A DNA stretch of 64,000 nt from Stenotrophomonas sp. ESTM1D_MKCIP4_1 (GCF_003086895.1 NZ_CP026004.1:870084-934083); one strand, 5' to 3'. Counted from the first letter of the stretch, positions 27,547-39,436 are shown. Program-made: numbers and translations. Notes: generated by a model from the letters alone, not told the origin.

Positions 27547-29169
27547 TCAGGGGTCGCCCGCGTCGATCAAGGCGTCGGTGGCGAACCGCGGCGGCTGCCG
27601 CGCGCGGGTGCGCTGTTCGTAGGCATACGCCATTTCGATCAGCTTCGGCTCGCTCCAGGCGGTGCCCATGAACAGCAGGCCGGCGGGCAGGCCGTCGATC
27701 TGGCCCATCGGTACGCTCAGGCTGGGATAGCCGGCGACGGCAGCGGCGCTGTAGCTCTCGCCAGGAAAATCGTCACCGCTGTTGCGCAGCGGCCAGGCAA
27801 TGCCGGTCGTGGGGGCGATCAGGCCGTCGAGCTGGTGCGCGGCCAGGACCGCGTCGATGCCCTCTGGGCCTGCCAGGCGGCGCGCGTCGCTGCGCGCACG
27901 GATGTAGGCGGGGTCGGCCAGGCCGGCGGTGGCATCGGCCTCCTGCAGCAGCTGCTGGCCGAACAGGCCCAGTTCCTGTTTCGCATGGGCCTGATTGAAG
28001 GCGATCAGCTCGGCCAGGCTGCGCAGCGGCGCCTTGTAGGTGGCGAAGTAGCGTTCCAGCCCGGCCTTGAACTCGTACAGCAGTACCGTGCGCTCGGCGT
28101 TCTCCCACGCGCCCTGGTTGGGCATGGCCACCGGCACCACCACCGCACCGGCACGGCGCAGTTCGGACACGGCATGGTCCATCAGGGGCGGCATGCCGCG
28201 GTACTTCAGCAGGGGCGTCTGCAGCAGGCCCAGGCGTTTGCCGCGCAGGCCCTGCGGGTCCAGGCGCGCGGTGTAGTCATAGACCGCGCGGCCGGGCATG
28301 GTCGCGGTGGCCGGGTCGGCATCATCGCGGCCGGCGATGGCGGTCAGCACTGCCGCGGCATCGGCCACGCTGCGGGTCATCGGCCCGGCCGTGTCCTGGC
28401 TGAAGGAAATCGGGATGATGCCCTCGCGACTGACCAGGCCGACGGTGGGTTTCAGCCCGACCACGCCGTTGATGGCCGCCGGGCAGACGATGCTGCCGTC
28501 GGTTTCGGTGCCGATCGCCACGCTGGCCAGATTGGCTGAGACCGCCACCGCGCTGCCGCTGCTCGAGCCACAGGGCGAGTGGCTGAGGCGGTAGGGGTTG
28601 CGGGTCTGGCCGCCGCGCGCGCTCCAGCCGGAGATCGAGTCGTTGCCGCGGAAGTTGGCCCATTCGCTGAGGTTGGCTTTGCCCAGCACCACCGCGCCGG
28701 CCTCGCGCAGGCGCCGGACCAGATAGGCATCGCCGGGGTGGAAGCCCTGCAGCGCCAGCGAGCCGGCGGTGGTGGCCATGGGCGCGGCGTTGATGTTGTC
28801 CTTCAGCAGCACCGGGATGCCATGCAGGGGGCCGCGCACGTGGCCCGCGCGGCGCTCGCGGTCGCGCGCGGCCGCTTCCTTCAGGGCATCCGGGTTCAGT
28901 TCGAGTACCGCGCGCAGGCGTGGCCCGGTGCGGTCCAGTGCGGCGATGCGTCTGAGGTAGGCGGCCGTGAGGGTGGTGCTGTCCAGCTCACCGGCAACCA
29001 TCCGCGCCTGCAGATCGGTGACCTCGGTTTCGGCGTAGGGGAAGGGCACGTTGCTGTTGCCGGGTGCCGCGGCTTGCGCGGCCGGTGTGGTCTGGCTGCA
29101 GCCCACGGCAAGCAGCGCGGGCAGGGCCGCGGTCATGCAGGTCAGCAGGGAAGGCAGGAACGGGCGCAT
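27547..29169 (-). CDS. pam: Peptide amidase (amidase signature family)
   Basis: Peptide amidase removes the C-terminal amide of peptides without cutting inner peptide bonds. From the ATG at 29169 the protein has 540 residues, and the Ser-cisSer-Lys triad falls at Lys123 (GIPVLLKDNIN), Ser202 (CGSSSGSAVAV) and Ser226 (TETDGSIVCPA). These are the numbers known for S. maltophilia Pam, which also fixes the start. The N terminus is a signal peptide with a lipobox-like AVGC ending at Cys24, so the enzyme may be a lipoprotein. It lies downstream of a DUF2127 gene on the same strand. Confidence 0.95.
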   Translation of the reverse strand: MRPFLPSLLTCMTAALPALLAVGCSQTTPAAQAAAPGNSNVPFPYAETEVTDLQARMVAGELDSTTLTAAYLRRIAALDRTGPRLRAVLELNPDALKEAAARDRERRAGHVRGPLHGIPVLLKDNINAAPMATTAGSLALQGFHPGDAYLVRRLREAGAVVLGKANLSEWANFRGNDSISGWSARGGQTRNPYRLSHSPCGSSSGSAVAVSANLASVAIGTETDGSIVCPAAINGVVGLKPTVGLVSREGIIPISFSQDTAGPMTRSVADAAAVLTAIAGRDDADPATATMPGRAVYDYTARLDPQGLRGKRLGLLQTPLLKYRGMPPLMDHAVSELRRAGAVVVPVAMPNQGAWENAERTVLLYEFKAGLERYFATYKAPLRSLAELIAFNQAHAKQELGLFGQQLLQEADATAGLADPAYIRARSDARRLAGPEGIDAVLAAHQLDGLIAPTTGIAWPLRNSGDDFPGESYSAAAVAGYPSLSVPMGQIDGLPAGLLFMGTAWSEPKLIEMAYAYEQRTRARQPPRFATDALIDAGDP

Positions 29170-29210
29170 CGGACGGCTGGGTCGGCTCCAATCGTCAGTG
29201 TAGCGGCTGC

Positions 29211-29678
29211 TCAGTGGCGGCGCTTGCGCAGGTCGCGGGCCAGCACGTACACGACGATCAGGTTGATCGCCAGCACGCTCCAGGAAGCCCAGCCGGGGTG
29301 GCGGATGACCGCATAGATGTCGAAGGGCAGGTAGATCGAGGCGGTCAGGCAGCCGAGCCAGGAGGCCCAGGCCCTGGCCTTCCACAGGCCCCAGGCTTCG
29401 ACCAGGTGCAGCAGGCCATAGCCGATCATCGCCGCGGCGGCGAGGTGCACCGCATCGGGACTGATCATGTTCAACAGCGAGGGCAGGGTGCCGTGATCCG
29501 GGTCCAGGCTGAAACGCCGGATCAGGGCATTGACCCCATCGCGAAGCGGCTGCGGACCGAGCATTTCCAGCCCGGTCGCAGCCAACAGCGCCAGCATCGC
29601 CTTGCTCGCTTCGAGCAGGGCGATGACGTGGAGACCCGGATGCCGGTGCGGATCCGGGTTGTAGCCGTTCTGGCTCAC
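29211..29678 (-). CDS. DUF2127 family membrane protein
   Basis: This 155-residue protein has about four hydrophobic segments (near 17-35, 75-95, 103-122 and 130-147) and a basic C terminus (RDLRKRRH). Length and layout fit the DUF2127 family of small membrane proteins, whose function is not known. It starts at GTG only 8 bases after the typA stop, so it is probably translated from the typA transcript. Confidence 0.75.
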   Translation of the reverse strand: MSQNGYNPDPHRHPGLHVIALLEASKAMLALLAATGLEMLGPQPLRDGVNALIRRFSLDPDHGTLPSLLNMISPDAVHLAAAAMIGYGLLHLVEAWGLWKARAWASWLGCLTASIYLPFDIYAVIRHPGWASWSVLAINLIVVYVLARDLRKRRH

Positions 29679-29686
29679 GGTCAGGC

Positions 29687-31534
<1,848 letters not shown>

Positions 31535-31580
31535 ACGAAAGGGGGCCAGTCGGCGCCGGATTTGGAAAAAGAAGTCCAAC

Positions 31581-31609
31581 ATTATACGTCGAAGTTGACG
31601 ATTGGCGAA
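31581..31609 (-). promoter_or_regulatory. typA promoter
   Basis: Read on the minus strand, TTCGCC (31609-31604) and a perfect TATAAT (31586-31581) are 17 bases apart. The leader would be about 40 bases. The -35 box is weak, but the -10 box and position are convincing. Confidence 0.6.
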
Positions 31610-31783
31610 AACCTGCGTTTCAGGCCCGGCTGAGCGCCCATTCAGGCGCCCTGCGAGGCTGCCTGAACGGCGCCCCTTGGCCAACGGGAGCGGTGCTGTT
31701 GGCCCATGGTCGAAGCCGCCGCCGTCGCGAGCCGGGTGTAAACTAGGTGGCTAGACGCATTCCCATCTGCATCAAGGATCTTC

Positions 31784-33378
<1,595 letters not shown>

Positions 33379-33382
33379 TACC

Positions 33383-33552
33383 GGCTTCGGTCGGTACGCC
33401 ATCCAGCCGGGTAGGTACCGACCGTTGGTCGGTACGCCATCCAGCAGGGTAGGTACCGACCGTTGGTCGGTACGCCATCCAGCAGGGTAGGTACCGACCG
33501 TTGGTCGGTACGCCATCCAGCAGGGTAGGTACCGACCGTTGGTCGGTACGCG
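33383..33552 (+). repeat. SMAG array with 38-base period
   Basis: Four GTAG-headed palindromes (GTAGGTACCGACC-GT-TGGTCGGTAC type) start at 33411, 33449, 33487 and 33525, exactly 38 bases apart. The 13-14 base spacers (GCCATCCAGCAGG) are almost identical. A degenerate half copy precedes them. The array lies within what should be the mdh 3' untranslated region. Confidence 0.85.
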
Positions 33553-33556
33553 GAAC

Positions 33557-33587
33557 ACGGGGAAGCTTCGGCTTCCCCGTTTCTGTT
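33557..33587 (+). terminator. Terminator downstream of mdh and the SMAG array
   Basis: ACGGGGAAGC pairs with GCTTCCCCGT around a TTCG loop, followed by TTCTGTTT. It lies 178 bases after the mdh stop, with the array in between. Confidence 0.75.
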
Positions 33588-33606
33588 TCAGGAGATACGG
33601 GACCGG

Positions 33607-34221
33607 ATGATTCACCTGCATTACATCGACGACGCGCTGCTGGTGGCCGAGAAGCCGGCCGGCCTGCTGTCCGTGCCCGGCCGCAGCGAAGAAAACCAGG
33701 ATTGCGTGGTGGCGCGGCTGCAGGTGCTGTACCCGGATGCGTTGACCGTACACCGCCTGGACCAGGTGACCTCGGGCCTGCTGCTGCATGCACGCGGCAA
33801 GGCGATGCAGGCGGCGTTGTCGATGCAGTTCGAGCAGCGCACCGTGGGCAAGCGCTATGAGGCGATCGTGCAGGGGCTGTTGCACGCCGATGCCGGCGAA
33901 GTGGACCTGCCGTTGATCGTGGACTGGCCGAACCGGCCGAAGCAGAGGGTCGATCATGAGCACGGCAAGCCGGCGCTGACCCGGTGGCGCGTTCTCGCCC
34001 GTGATGTGGAGGCGCAGCGCACGCGCGTGGCGCTGGAGCCGGTGACCGGCCGCAGCCATCAGCTGCGTCTGCACATGGCCAGTCTTGGCCATCCCATCGT
34101 GGGTGACGTGCTGTACGGCGCAGCACCGGCGCAGCGGGTGCACCTGCATGCGTGCAGCCTGCGGTTCGTGCACCCGGTGACGGGTGAGGCGCTGGCGTTC
34201 GAGTCCCCGGCTCCGTTCTAG
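33607..34221 (+). CDS. RluA-type pseudouridine synthase
   Basis: RluA-family enzymes convert selected uridines in 23S rRNA and/or tRNA to pseudouridine. The 204-residue protein has the catalytic motif HRLDQVTSGLLL with Asp52, and TGRSHQLRLHMASLGHPIVGD near the C terminus. No S4 domain is present, as in E. coli RluA (which modifies 23S rRNA and some tRNAs). The exact target cannot be told from sequence. GGAGA stands before the ATG. Confidence 0.88.
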   Translation: MIHLHYIDDALLVAEKPAGLLSVPGRSEENQDCVVARLQVLYPDALTVHRLDQVTSGLLLHARGKAMQAALSMQFEQRTVGKRYEAIVQGLLHADAGEVDLPLIVDWPNRPKQRVDHEHGKPALTRWRVLARDVEAQRTRVALEPVTGRSHQLRLHMASLGHPIVGDVLYGAAPAQRVHLHACSLRFVHPVTGEALAFESPAPF

Positions 34222-34239
34222 GTGGGAGGTGGGTGAGGC

Positions 34240-34425
34240 AGAGCTGCGCCCTGCACCTGCTTCAAGCCAAGGCAACGGCAACGTCAAAAGCCAGAGCGGC
34301 ATTCCGAGGGATGGCGGGGCACTGTGGGTTTGCGGGGACGCCGTAAACCCATCCATGGGGGCTTGGTCGCCGCATCCATGCGGCTCACACCCCGCAAACC
34401 CACAGTGCCCCGCCTTCGACAGGTT
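34240..34425 (+). repeat. Structured repeat unit 3
   Basis: A perfect 25-bp stem (34313-34337 with 34390-34414) encloses the hairpins CCCAT-CC-ATGGG (34348-34359) and CCGCAT-CC-ATGCGG (34370-34383). The outer stem differs in sequence from that of units 1, 2 and 4 but is fully paired. The terminal hairpin is degenerate. Confidence 0.75.
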
Positions 34426-34589
34426 CACGCGGCTGTTGGTAACGACGACTGTGCCGCTGTTGGTAGGTGTCGACGGTTGGTCGACACATCTGTCAGATAT
34501 CGAAATTCTTCCGGGGTCAGAGCCCGTTGCACAGCAACGGGATCCGACCCCGTGCCGACCAACGGTCGGCACCCACCCTCAGCAGCAGG

Positions 34590-34792
34590 TTCCAACAGCT
34601 CGCAGAAAACTGTCGAAGGCGGGGTGGGTCCGGTTGAGGGGGTGTGAGCGGCATGGATGCCGCGACCAAGCCCCCATGGATGGGTTCACGGCGTCCCCCT
34701 CAACCGGACCCGCCCCGCCATCCCACGGATAGCCGGCTTTTGACGTTGACGTTGACGTTGCTTCTGCAGGTGCAGGGCGGCAGCCCTGCATG
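34590..34792 (-). repeat. Structured repeat unit 4
   Basis: Inverted unit with a 25-bp stem (34618-34642 with 34695-34719, one T-G wobble), inner hairpins GCGGCAT-GG-ATGCCGC (34648-34663) and CCCAT-GG-ATGGG (34673-34684), and the terminal hairpin TGCAGGGC with GCCCTGCA (34771-34790). Confidence 0.75.
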
Positions 34793-34882
34793 AAAAACCC
34801 CACCCCCTACCAAGGTAGGGCGGCCCGCGTGCCAGCGCCGGACTATCCTCGAATGCATGACTTTGTCTGGGAGGGCTGCGTC

Positions 34883-36763
34883 ATGAACTACGAGGAAACC
34901 TACCGACGCTCGATCGACGAGCCGGAGGCATTCTGGGGCGAGGAAGCCAAGCGCATCTACTGGCATGTACCGCCGAAGCAGGTGCTGGACTACAGCAACC
35001 CGCCGTTCCGCCGATGGTACGTGGGCGGTGAAACCAACCTCTGCTACAACGCGGTCGATCGCCATCTTGCCGAGCGCGCCGATCAGCTCGCGCTGGTGGC
35101 CGTCTCCACCGAAACTAACGTCACGCGCGAGATCACCTATCGCCAGCTGTACCGCGAAGTGAACGACTTCGCCGCCGTGCTGCAGCGCCTGGGTGTAGGC
35201 CACGGTGACCGCGTGGTCATCTATATGCCCAACATGGCTGAAGCGGTGTTCGCCATGCTGGCATGCGCGCGCATCGGCGCGGTGCATTCGGTGGTGTTCG
35301 GCGGCTTCGCCGCGCACAACCTGGCGCTGCGTATCGATGACGCCAGGCCCAAGCTGCTGATCGCCGCCGATGCCGGCATGCGCGGTGGCAAGGTCATTCC
35401 TTACAAGGGCATGGTCGATGCCGCCTGCGCCGAAGCGAACAATCCGCCACCGCACGTGTTGATCGTCTCGCGCGGGCTGGATCCTGCCGAGCCGCGGGCG
35501 CAGGGGCGCGATGTCGATTACGCCGAACTGCGTGCACAGGTGGGTGAAGTGGACGTGCCGGTGAAATGGCTCGAATCCAGCGAACCCAGCTACCTGCTCT
35601 ACACCTCCGGCACCACCGGCAAGCCCAAGGGCGTGCAGCGCGACGTGGGTGGCTATGCCGTGGCCATGGCGCAGTCGATGCAGACCGTGTTCGACTGCAA
35701 GCCCGGGCAGGTGATGTTCTCCACCTCGGATGTGGGCTGGGCGGTCGGCCATTCCTACAACGTATACGGACCCCTGATCGGCGGTTGCACCTCATTGCTG
35801 TACGAAGGCCTGCCGACCAACCCGGACCCCGGCATCTGGTGGGCGCTGTGCGAGCAGTACGGTGTGCGCACGATGTTCTCTTCACCCACCGCCATCCGTG
35901 TGCTGAAGAAGCATGATGCCGACTTCATCCATCGCCACGATCTGGATGCGCTGAAGTACCTGTTCCTGGCCGGAGAGCCGCTGGATGAACCCACCGCGCA
36001 CTGGATCAGCGACGCGCTGGGCAAGCCGATCATCGACAACTACTGGCAGACCGAAACCGGCTGGCCGGCGCTGACCCTGCTGCCGGGACTGGACATGAAG
36101 CCGGTGCGCTTCGGATCGCCGGGATTTCCCAACCTTGGCTATCGCATGAAGGTGATCGACGAGAACACCGGCGAGGAGGTGGCCGCTGGGCAGAAGGGCG
36201 TGCTGGTGGTGACCCCGCCGTTGCCGCCGGGCTGCATGAGCACGGTGTGGAACGACGATGCGCGCTTCATGCAGAGCTACTTCAGCCACTTCAAGGAACT
36301 GCTGTACAGCTCGCTGGATTGGGCCATCCGCGATGACGACGGTTACACCTTCATCCTTGGCCGTACTGACGATGTGATCAACGTGGCCGGCCATCGCTTG
36401 GGCACGCGTGAGATCGAAGAGGCCATCTCCGGGCACCCCCGTGTGGCCGAGGCGGCGGTGATCGGGGTGAAGGATGAGCTGAAGGGGCAGGTGCCGCTGG
36501 TGTTCGTGACCCTCAAGCAGGGGCTCAACGGTGAGGACCCGGGACCGGTGGTGGCCGAGATGATGGCGGCGGTGACCGCTTCGCTCGGCGCGGTGGCCCG
36601 GCCGGCACACGTGCACGTGGTCAACGCGCTGCCCAAGACCCGCTCAGGCAAGCTGCTGCGGCGTTCGTTGCAGGCGCTGGCCGAACAGCGCGACCCGGGC
36701 GACCTGTCGACCCTGGACGATCCCGGCGCGCTGGAAGAGATCCGCCGCGCGCTGGGGCGGTAA
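34883..36763 (+). CDS. prpE: Propionate-CoA ligase (acyl-CoA synthetase)
   Basis: This AMP-forming ligase activates propionate (and to some degree acetate) to the CoA thioester. It has 626 residues from the ATG at 34883, which has GGGAGGG 7 bases upstream; E. coli PrpE is of about the same size, while Acs is longer. The signatures are YTSGTTGKPKGV (AMP-binding P-loop), YWQTETGWP, and TRSGKLLRR near the C terminus, whose lysine is the acetylation-sensitive catalytic residue. It is not in a prp operon here, so the substrate preference is inferred from family only. Confidence 0.88.
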   Translation: MNYEETYRRSIDEPEAFWGEEAKRIYWHVPPKQVLDYSNPPFRRWYVGGETNLCYNAVDRHLAERADQLALVAVSTETNVTREITYRQLYREVNDFAAVLQRLGVGHGDRVVIYMPNMAEAVFAMLACARIGAVHSVVFGGFAAHNLALRIDDARPKLLIAADAGMRGGKVIPYKGMVDAACAEANNPPPHVLIVSRGLDPAEPRAQGRDVDYAELRAQVGEVDVPVKWLESSEPSYLLYTSGTTGKPKGVQRDVGGYAVAMAQSMQTVFDCKPGQVMFSTSDVGWAVGHSYNVYGPLIGGCTSLLYEGLPTNPDPGIWWALCEQYGVRTMFSSPTAIRVLKKHDADFIHRHDLDALKYLFLAGEPLDEPTAHWISDALGKPIIDNYWQTETGWPALTLLPGLDMKPVRFGSPGFPNLGYRMKVIDENTGEEVAAGQKGVLVVTPPLPPGCMSTVWNDDARFMQSYFSHFKELLYSSLDWAIRDDDGYTFILGRTDDVINVAGHRLGTREIEEAISGHPRVAEAAVIGVKDELKGQVPLVFVTLKQGLNGEDPGPVVAEMMAAVTASLGAVARPAHVHVVNALPKTRSGKLLRRSLQALAEQRDPGDLSTLDDPGALEEIRRALGR

Positions 36764-36766
36764 CCG

Positions 36767-36828
36767 GTAGTGCCGGCCGCTGGCCGGCATTGCCGCATGC
36801 GGGATGCCGGCCAGCGGCCGGCACTATC
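36767..36828. repeat. Inverted pair of SMAG palindromes after prpE
   Basis: A GTAG copy with the core GCCGGCCGCTGGCCGGC (36767-36790) faces an inverted copy (36804-36828, ending CTATC instead of CTACC). Confidence 0.8.
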
Positions 36829-36973
36829 GGTGCACATGCGCTAAGCTCGCCCTGTCATCGGTCTGCAACAGAGCCGGCGCTTCGGGGAAGCTGCGCCGGC
36901 CCGCACGGTGGCGACCAAGGGGGTGCGCCCGACCGGGCGCGCAGATGAAGCGCATCAAGGATCGGGGGGATGC

Positions 36974-37477
36974 ATGGCTTTGCTGTATGCCAAGACGGCC
37001 GCTGGCCGCCAGGAAATCGAAGACCGGGGCCGGCGCCTGCCGGCGGGACTGCGTTCGATCCTGTTGATGGTCGATGGCCAACGGGATGACAACGAACTGC
37101 GCGGCCTGCTCGAGGGCCTGCGCGCGCCGCCGGATGCGCTGCAGCAGCTGGCAGCGCTGGCGCTGATCGAAGTGGTCGGCGGCTCGGCCGACCCGGTGCC
37201 CGCGCCAGGCCTGACCAGCGGCCGTGAGCAGGATCCGGCGGTGTACCAGCAGCTGTATGACGCAATGAGCGAGGCGGTGCGTCGGCACCTGGGCCTGAAA
37301 GGCTATTTCATGCAGTTGAAGATCGAGCGCTGCAAGGATGCACTGTCGCTGGAGCGGCTGTGCCCCGAACTGCTTGAGGCCGTAGGCAAGGCGCGTAGTC
37401 CGGCGCTGGCCCAGCGCTGGTGGCAGGAGACCCAGGCACTGCTGTCACCGGCCCCTGGCGAGGTCGTGCAGGCGTAG
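36974..37477 (+). CDS. Hypothetical protein
   Basis: I do not recognise this 167-residue protein. It is soluble, with no signal peptide or membrane segment. The N-terminal part (about 1-70) shows a pattern seen in several proteobacterial regulators: a Lys-Thr start, LRSILLMVDGQRDDNELRGL and then a short helix pair ending LALIEVV, which could be a winged-helix-like fold. The rest is helical, with an Ala/Leu-rich C terminus. I chose the ATG at 36974, behind a GGGGGGA stretch. It lies just before a suppressor-of-fused gene on the same strand. Confidence 0.7.
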   Translation: MALLYAKTAAGRQEIEDRGRRLPAGLRSILLMVDGQRDDNELRGLLEGLRAPPDALQQLAALALIEVVGGSADPVPAPGLTSGREQDPAVYQQLYDAMSEAVRRHLGLKGYFMQLKIERCKDALSLERLCPELLEAVGKARSPALAQRWWQETQALLSPAPGEVVQA

Positions 37478-37527
37478 CGCCGCGGGTAAAGTGGTGGGTG
37501 GATTCCACTGCCTTCGAGGATGCCTGC

Positions 37528-38583
37528 GTGCACGACGAACACGACACCACCGACACGCCCGGCTGGGACGCCATCAATGCGGCGCTGGCACCGCTGTATG
37601 CGGGCCAGGAGCCGCGCCATTACGGCACCGCGTTGCCCTACACGCTGGGCGGGCAGGATCCGCTGGACGGCATCAGCGTGTACTGGGCCGACGCTCCGGT
37701 GCCGCACTGGCACTACGTCACCTACGGTTTTTCCGAGCTTTATGCAAAGGAAAGCAGTGATGCCGACGCCAGTGGCTATGGCTTCGAGCTGACCTTCCGT
37801 CTGGCCGCCGGCAAGGACGAGACGGCCGGCAGTACGCCGCCGGTGTGGCCGCTGAACCTGCTGCAGAACCTGGCGCGCTATGTGTTCGGCAGCGGCAACG
37901 TGTTCGAGGATGGCCACCATCTCAATGCCAACGGCCCGATCGCGCTGGAGACTGCAACCCGCCTCTGCCACCTGGCGTTCATCGCCGACCCGCAGCTGCC
38001 GGCGCGCGATACCGACAACGGGCATCTGCAGTTCCTGCAGTTGGTTGGCCTGACCGATGAAGAGATGGAGGCGATCAGGCGCTGGTCGACCCACGGCGTG
38101 CTGCAGGCAATGCAGCCGGCGATGCCGTTGTGGATCACCGACCTGCACCGTGGCAGCCTGCTGGATGACCCCGCGTTGGCGGCGCAGGTGCGGGAGGGCG
38201 GCGAACGTGAGGGCTCCAGCACCGGCATGCTCTTCATCGAGACCCTGCAGTGGCGGCAGGAGGCGGGCGTGACCACGCTGGTACTGGGTGCCGGCCAGGT
38301 GCCGAGCGTGCGTGAGCTGCTGGGGCTGCGCCTGCGCCATGGCAAGCCGCTTGAACTGGTCAGCCGCGAGCGGCAGTGGACGTTTACTCCGGCTGCTGGC
38401 GACCGGCTCGATGACGTCGGTGACGACAGCGCGCGCTGGGCGCTGGATGAGGCAGGGCTGCAGGCGCTGGCGGCAGTGCCGGCGGAACGTGGGCTCTACC
38501 CGGTGACCGATGCGCTGCGCATTGAAGTGGTGCCGACCCAGCTGCGCGACGGCAAGGGTGAGGTCATCCGCGAGATCGGCTGA
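37528..38583 (+). CDS. Suppressor-of-fused (SUFU) domain protein
   Basis: The protein has 351 residues from the GTG at 37528, with GAGGA 7 bases upstream. The N-terminal 190 residues look like a bacterial suppressor-of-fused domain: HYGTALPYTLGGQDPLDGIS, HWHYVTYGFSELY, GFELTFRLA and WPLNLLQNLARYVFGSGNVF-like segments. Bacterial SUFU proteins are known mainly as predicted immunity proteins in toxin systems, but no toxin gene is adjacent. The C-terminal half is not clearly assignable. No signal peptide is seen, so it is cytoplasmic. Confidence 0.8.
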   Translation: MHDEHDTTDTPGWDAINAALAPLYAGQEPRHYGTALPYTLGGQDPLDGISVYWADAPVPHWHYVTYGFSELYAKESSDADASGYGFELTFRLAAGKDETAGSTPPVWPLNLLQNLARYVFGSGNVFEDGHHLNANGPIALETATRLCHLAFIADPQLPARDTDNGHLQFLQLVGLTDEEMEAIRRWSTHGVLQAMQPAMPLWITDLHRGSLLDDPALAAQVREGGEREGSSTGMLFIETLQWRQEAGVTTLVLGAGQVPSVRELLGLRLRHGKPLELVSRERQWTFTPAAGDRLDDVGDDSARWALDEAGLQALAAVPAERGLYPVTDALRIEVVPTQLRDGKGEVIREIG

Positions 38584-38641
38584 GCGGATGGATGACAGAA
38601 GCGTGGAGTCGAGCTTGATCGACTGATCGATCAGCGGCTCT

Positions 38642-38728
38642 GGGGTCAGAGCCGCCTGCTGCGCAGGCGGATCCGACCCCAGGACGAATGGGGTCAGATC
38701 CGTTCGCTGCGCGAACGTCTCTGACCCC
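38642..38728. repeat. GGGGTCAG-family palindromes, two tandem copies
   Basis: Copy one (38642-38680) has the central stem GCCGCCTG with CAGGCGG and ends GGATCCGACCCC. Copy two (38690-38728) has the stem CGTTCGC with GCGAACG and ends CTCTGACCCC. They lie between the convergent SUFU and glutathione transferase genes. Confidence 0.75.
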
Positions 38729-38738
38729 GTCCCTGGCA

Positions 38739-39350
38739 TCAGGCCAGGCCTTCGGCCTTCAGTACGGCCTGCACGCCGGCATCGGCTTCCATGCGGGTCT
38801 TGAAGGCTGCCACGTTGTCCAGACCGACCAGGTCGACCTTGGCCGCTGCGGCCCAGCGCAGGGTGATGTAGAAGTAGGGATCGGCGAAGCTGCGGAAGCC
38901 CGCCAGCCACGGCTTGTCGGCCAGCTGCTTGTCGGCGGTCTCGAACAGGCCACGCAGGCGCTTGCGCGCGGCGGCGCGGATGGCGTCGAACTGGCCATCG
39001 TCGGCGATGAACTTGGAGGGCGCGAACAGCGGCGAGAAGGCCGGGTGCACGTCCGAGTTGACGAAGGAGAGCCAGCGGGTGGCTTCGGCGCGCTGCTGCG
39101 CGCTGCCATCGCCGCCCAGACCGGCCTGCGGGAAGCTGTCGGCGATGTAGCCCATGATGGCCGCGTTCTGCAGCAGGATGAAATCACCATCGACCAGTGC
39201 GGGCACGGCGCCGGCCGGATTGATCTTGAGGAATTCCGGACCCTTCAGGGTGTCCTTGTCCAGCAGCTCCACTTCATAGGGCTGGCCGGTCCACTGCAGG
39301 GCGATGTGGTCGGCGGTGGAACAGGCACCGGGCTTGCTGTACAGCTTCAT
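38739..39350 (-). CDS. Glutathione S-transferase
   Basis: This enzyme conjugates glutathione to electrophiles or works in related redox reactions. From the ATG at 39350 it has 203 residues. The N-terminal thioredoxin-like domain starts MKLYSKPGACSTADHIAL, with a cysteine at position 10 as in beta-class bacterial GSTs. It contains the cis-proline region GAVPALV, followed by the helical C-terminal domain. It is not linked to an obvious pathway here. Confidence 0.92.
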   Translation of the reverse strand: MKLYSKPGACSTADHIALQWTGQPYEVELLDKDTLKGPEFLKINPAGAVPALVDGDFILLQNAAIMGYIADSFPQAGLGGDGSAQQRAEATRWLSFVNSDVHPAFSPLFAPSKFIADDGQFDAIRAAARKRLRGLFETADKQLADKPWLAGFRSFADPYFYITLRWAAAAKVDLVGLDNVAAFKTRMEADAGVQAVLKAEGLA

Positions 39351-39436
39351 GGGGACTCCAGGCGGGGCGTGGCGGGAAACGCCCACTATCCCAGAGCCTG
39401 CCGGCGCGCGGCAACGCTGCCGCCGGCAACAGATCG

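Larger units (their letters stand above)
34240..34792. repeat. Composite repeat element 2 (inverted pair of structured units)
   Basis: This block of about 553 bases between the pseudouridine synthase and prpE genes has the same plan as 25642-26242. It holds unit 3 (34240-34425), a centre with REP palindromes (34463-34487 and 34552-34572) and a GGGGTCAG-family palindrome (34513-34551), then unit 4 inverted (34590-34792). Shared words include CATCTGTCAGATATCGAA in the centre and CAACGTCAAAAGCC at the ends. No credible gene lies in it. Confidence 0.8.

Noticed and set aside
34579..34803. Short frames in the composite repeats (translations with GDAVNPSMGAW)
   Set aside because: They are translations of palindromic repeat units and appear in both composites in several phases.
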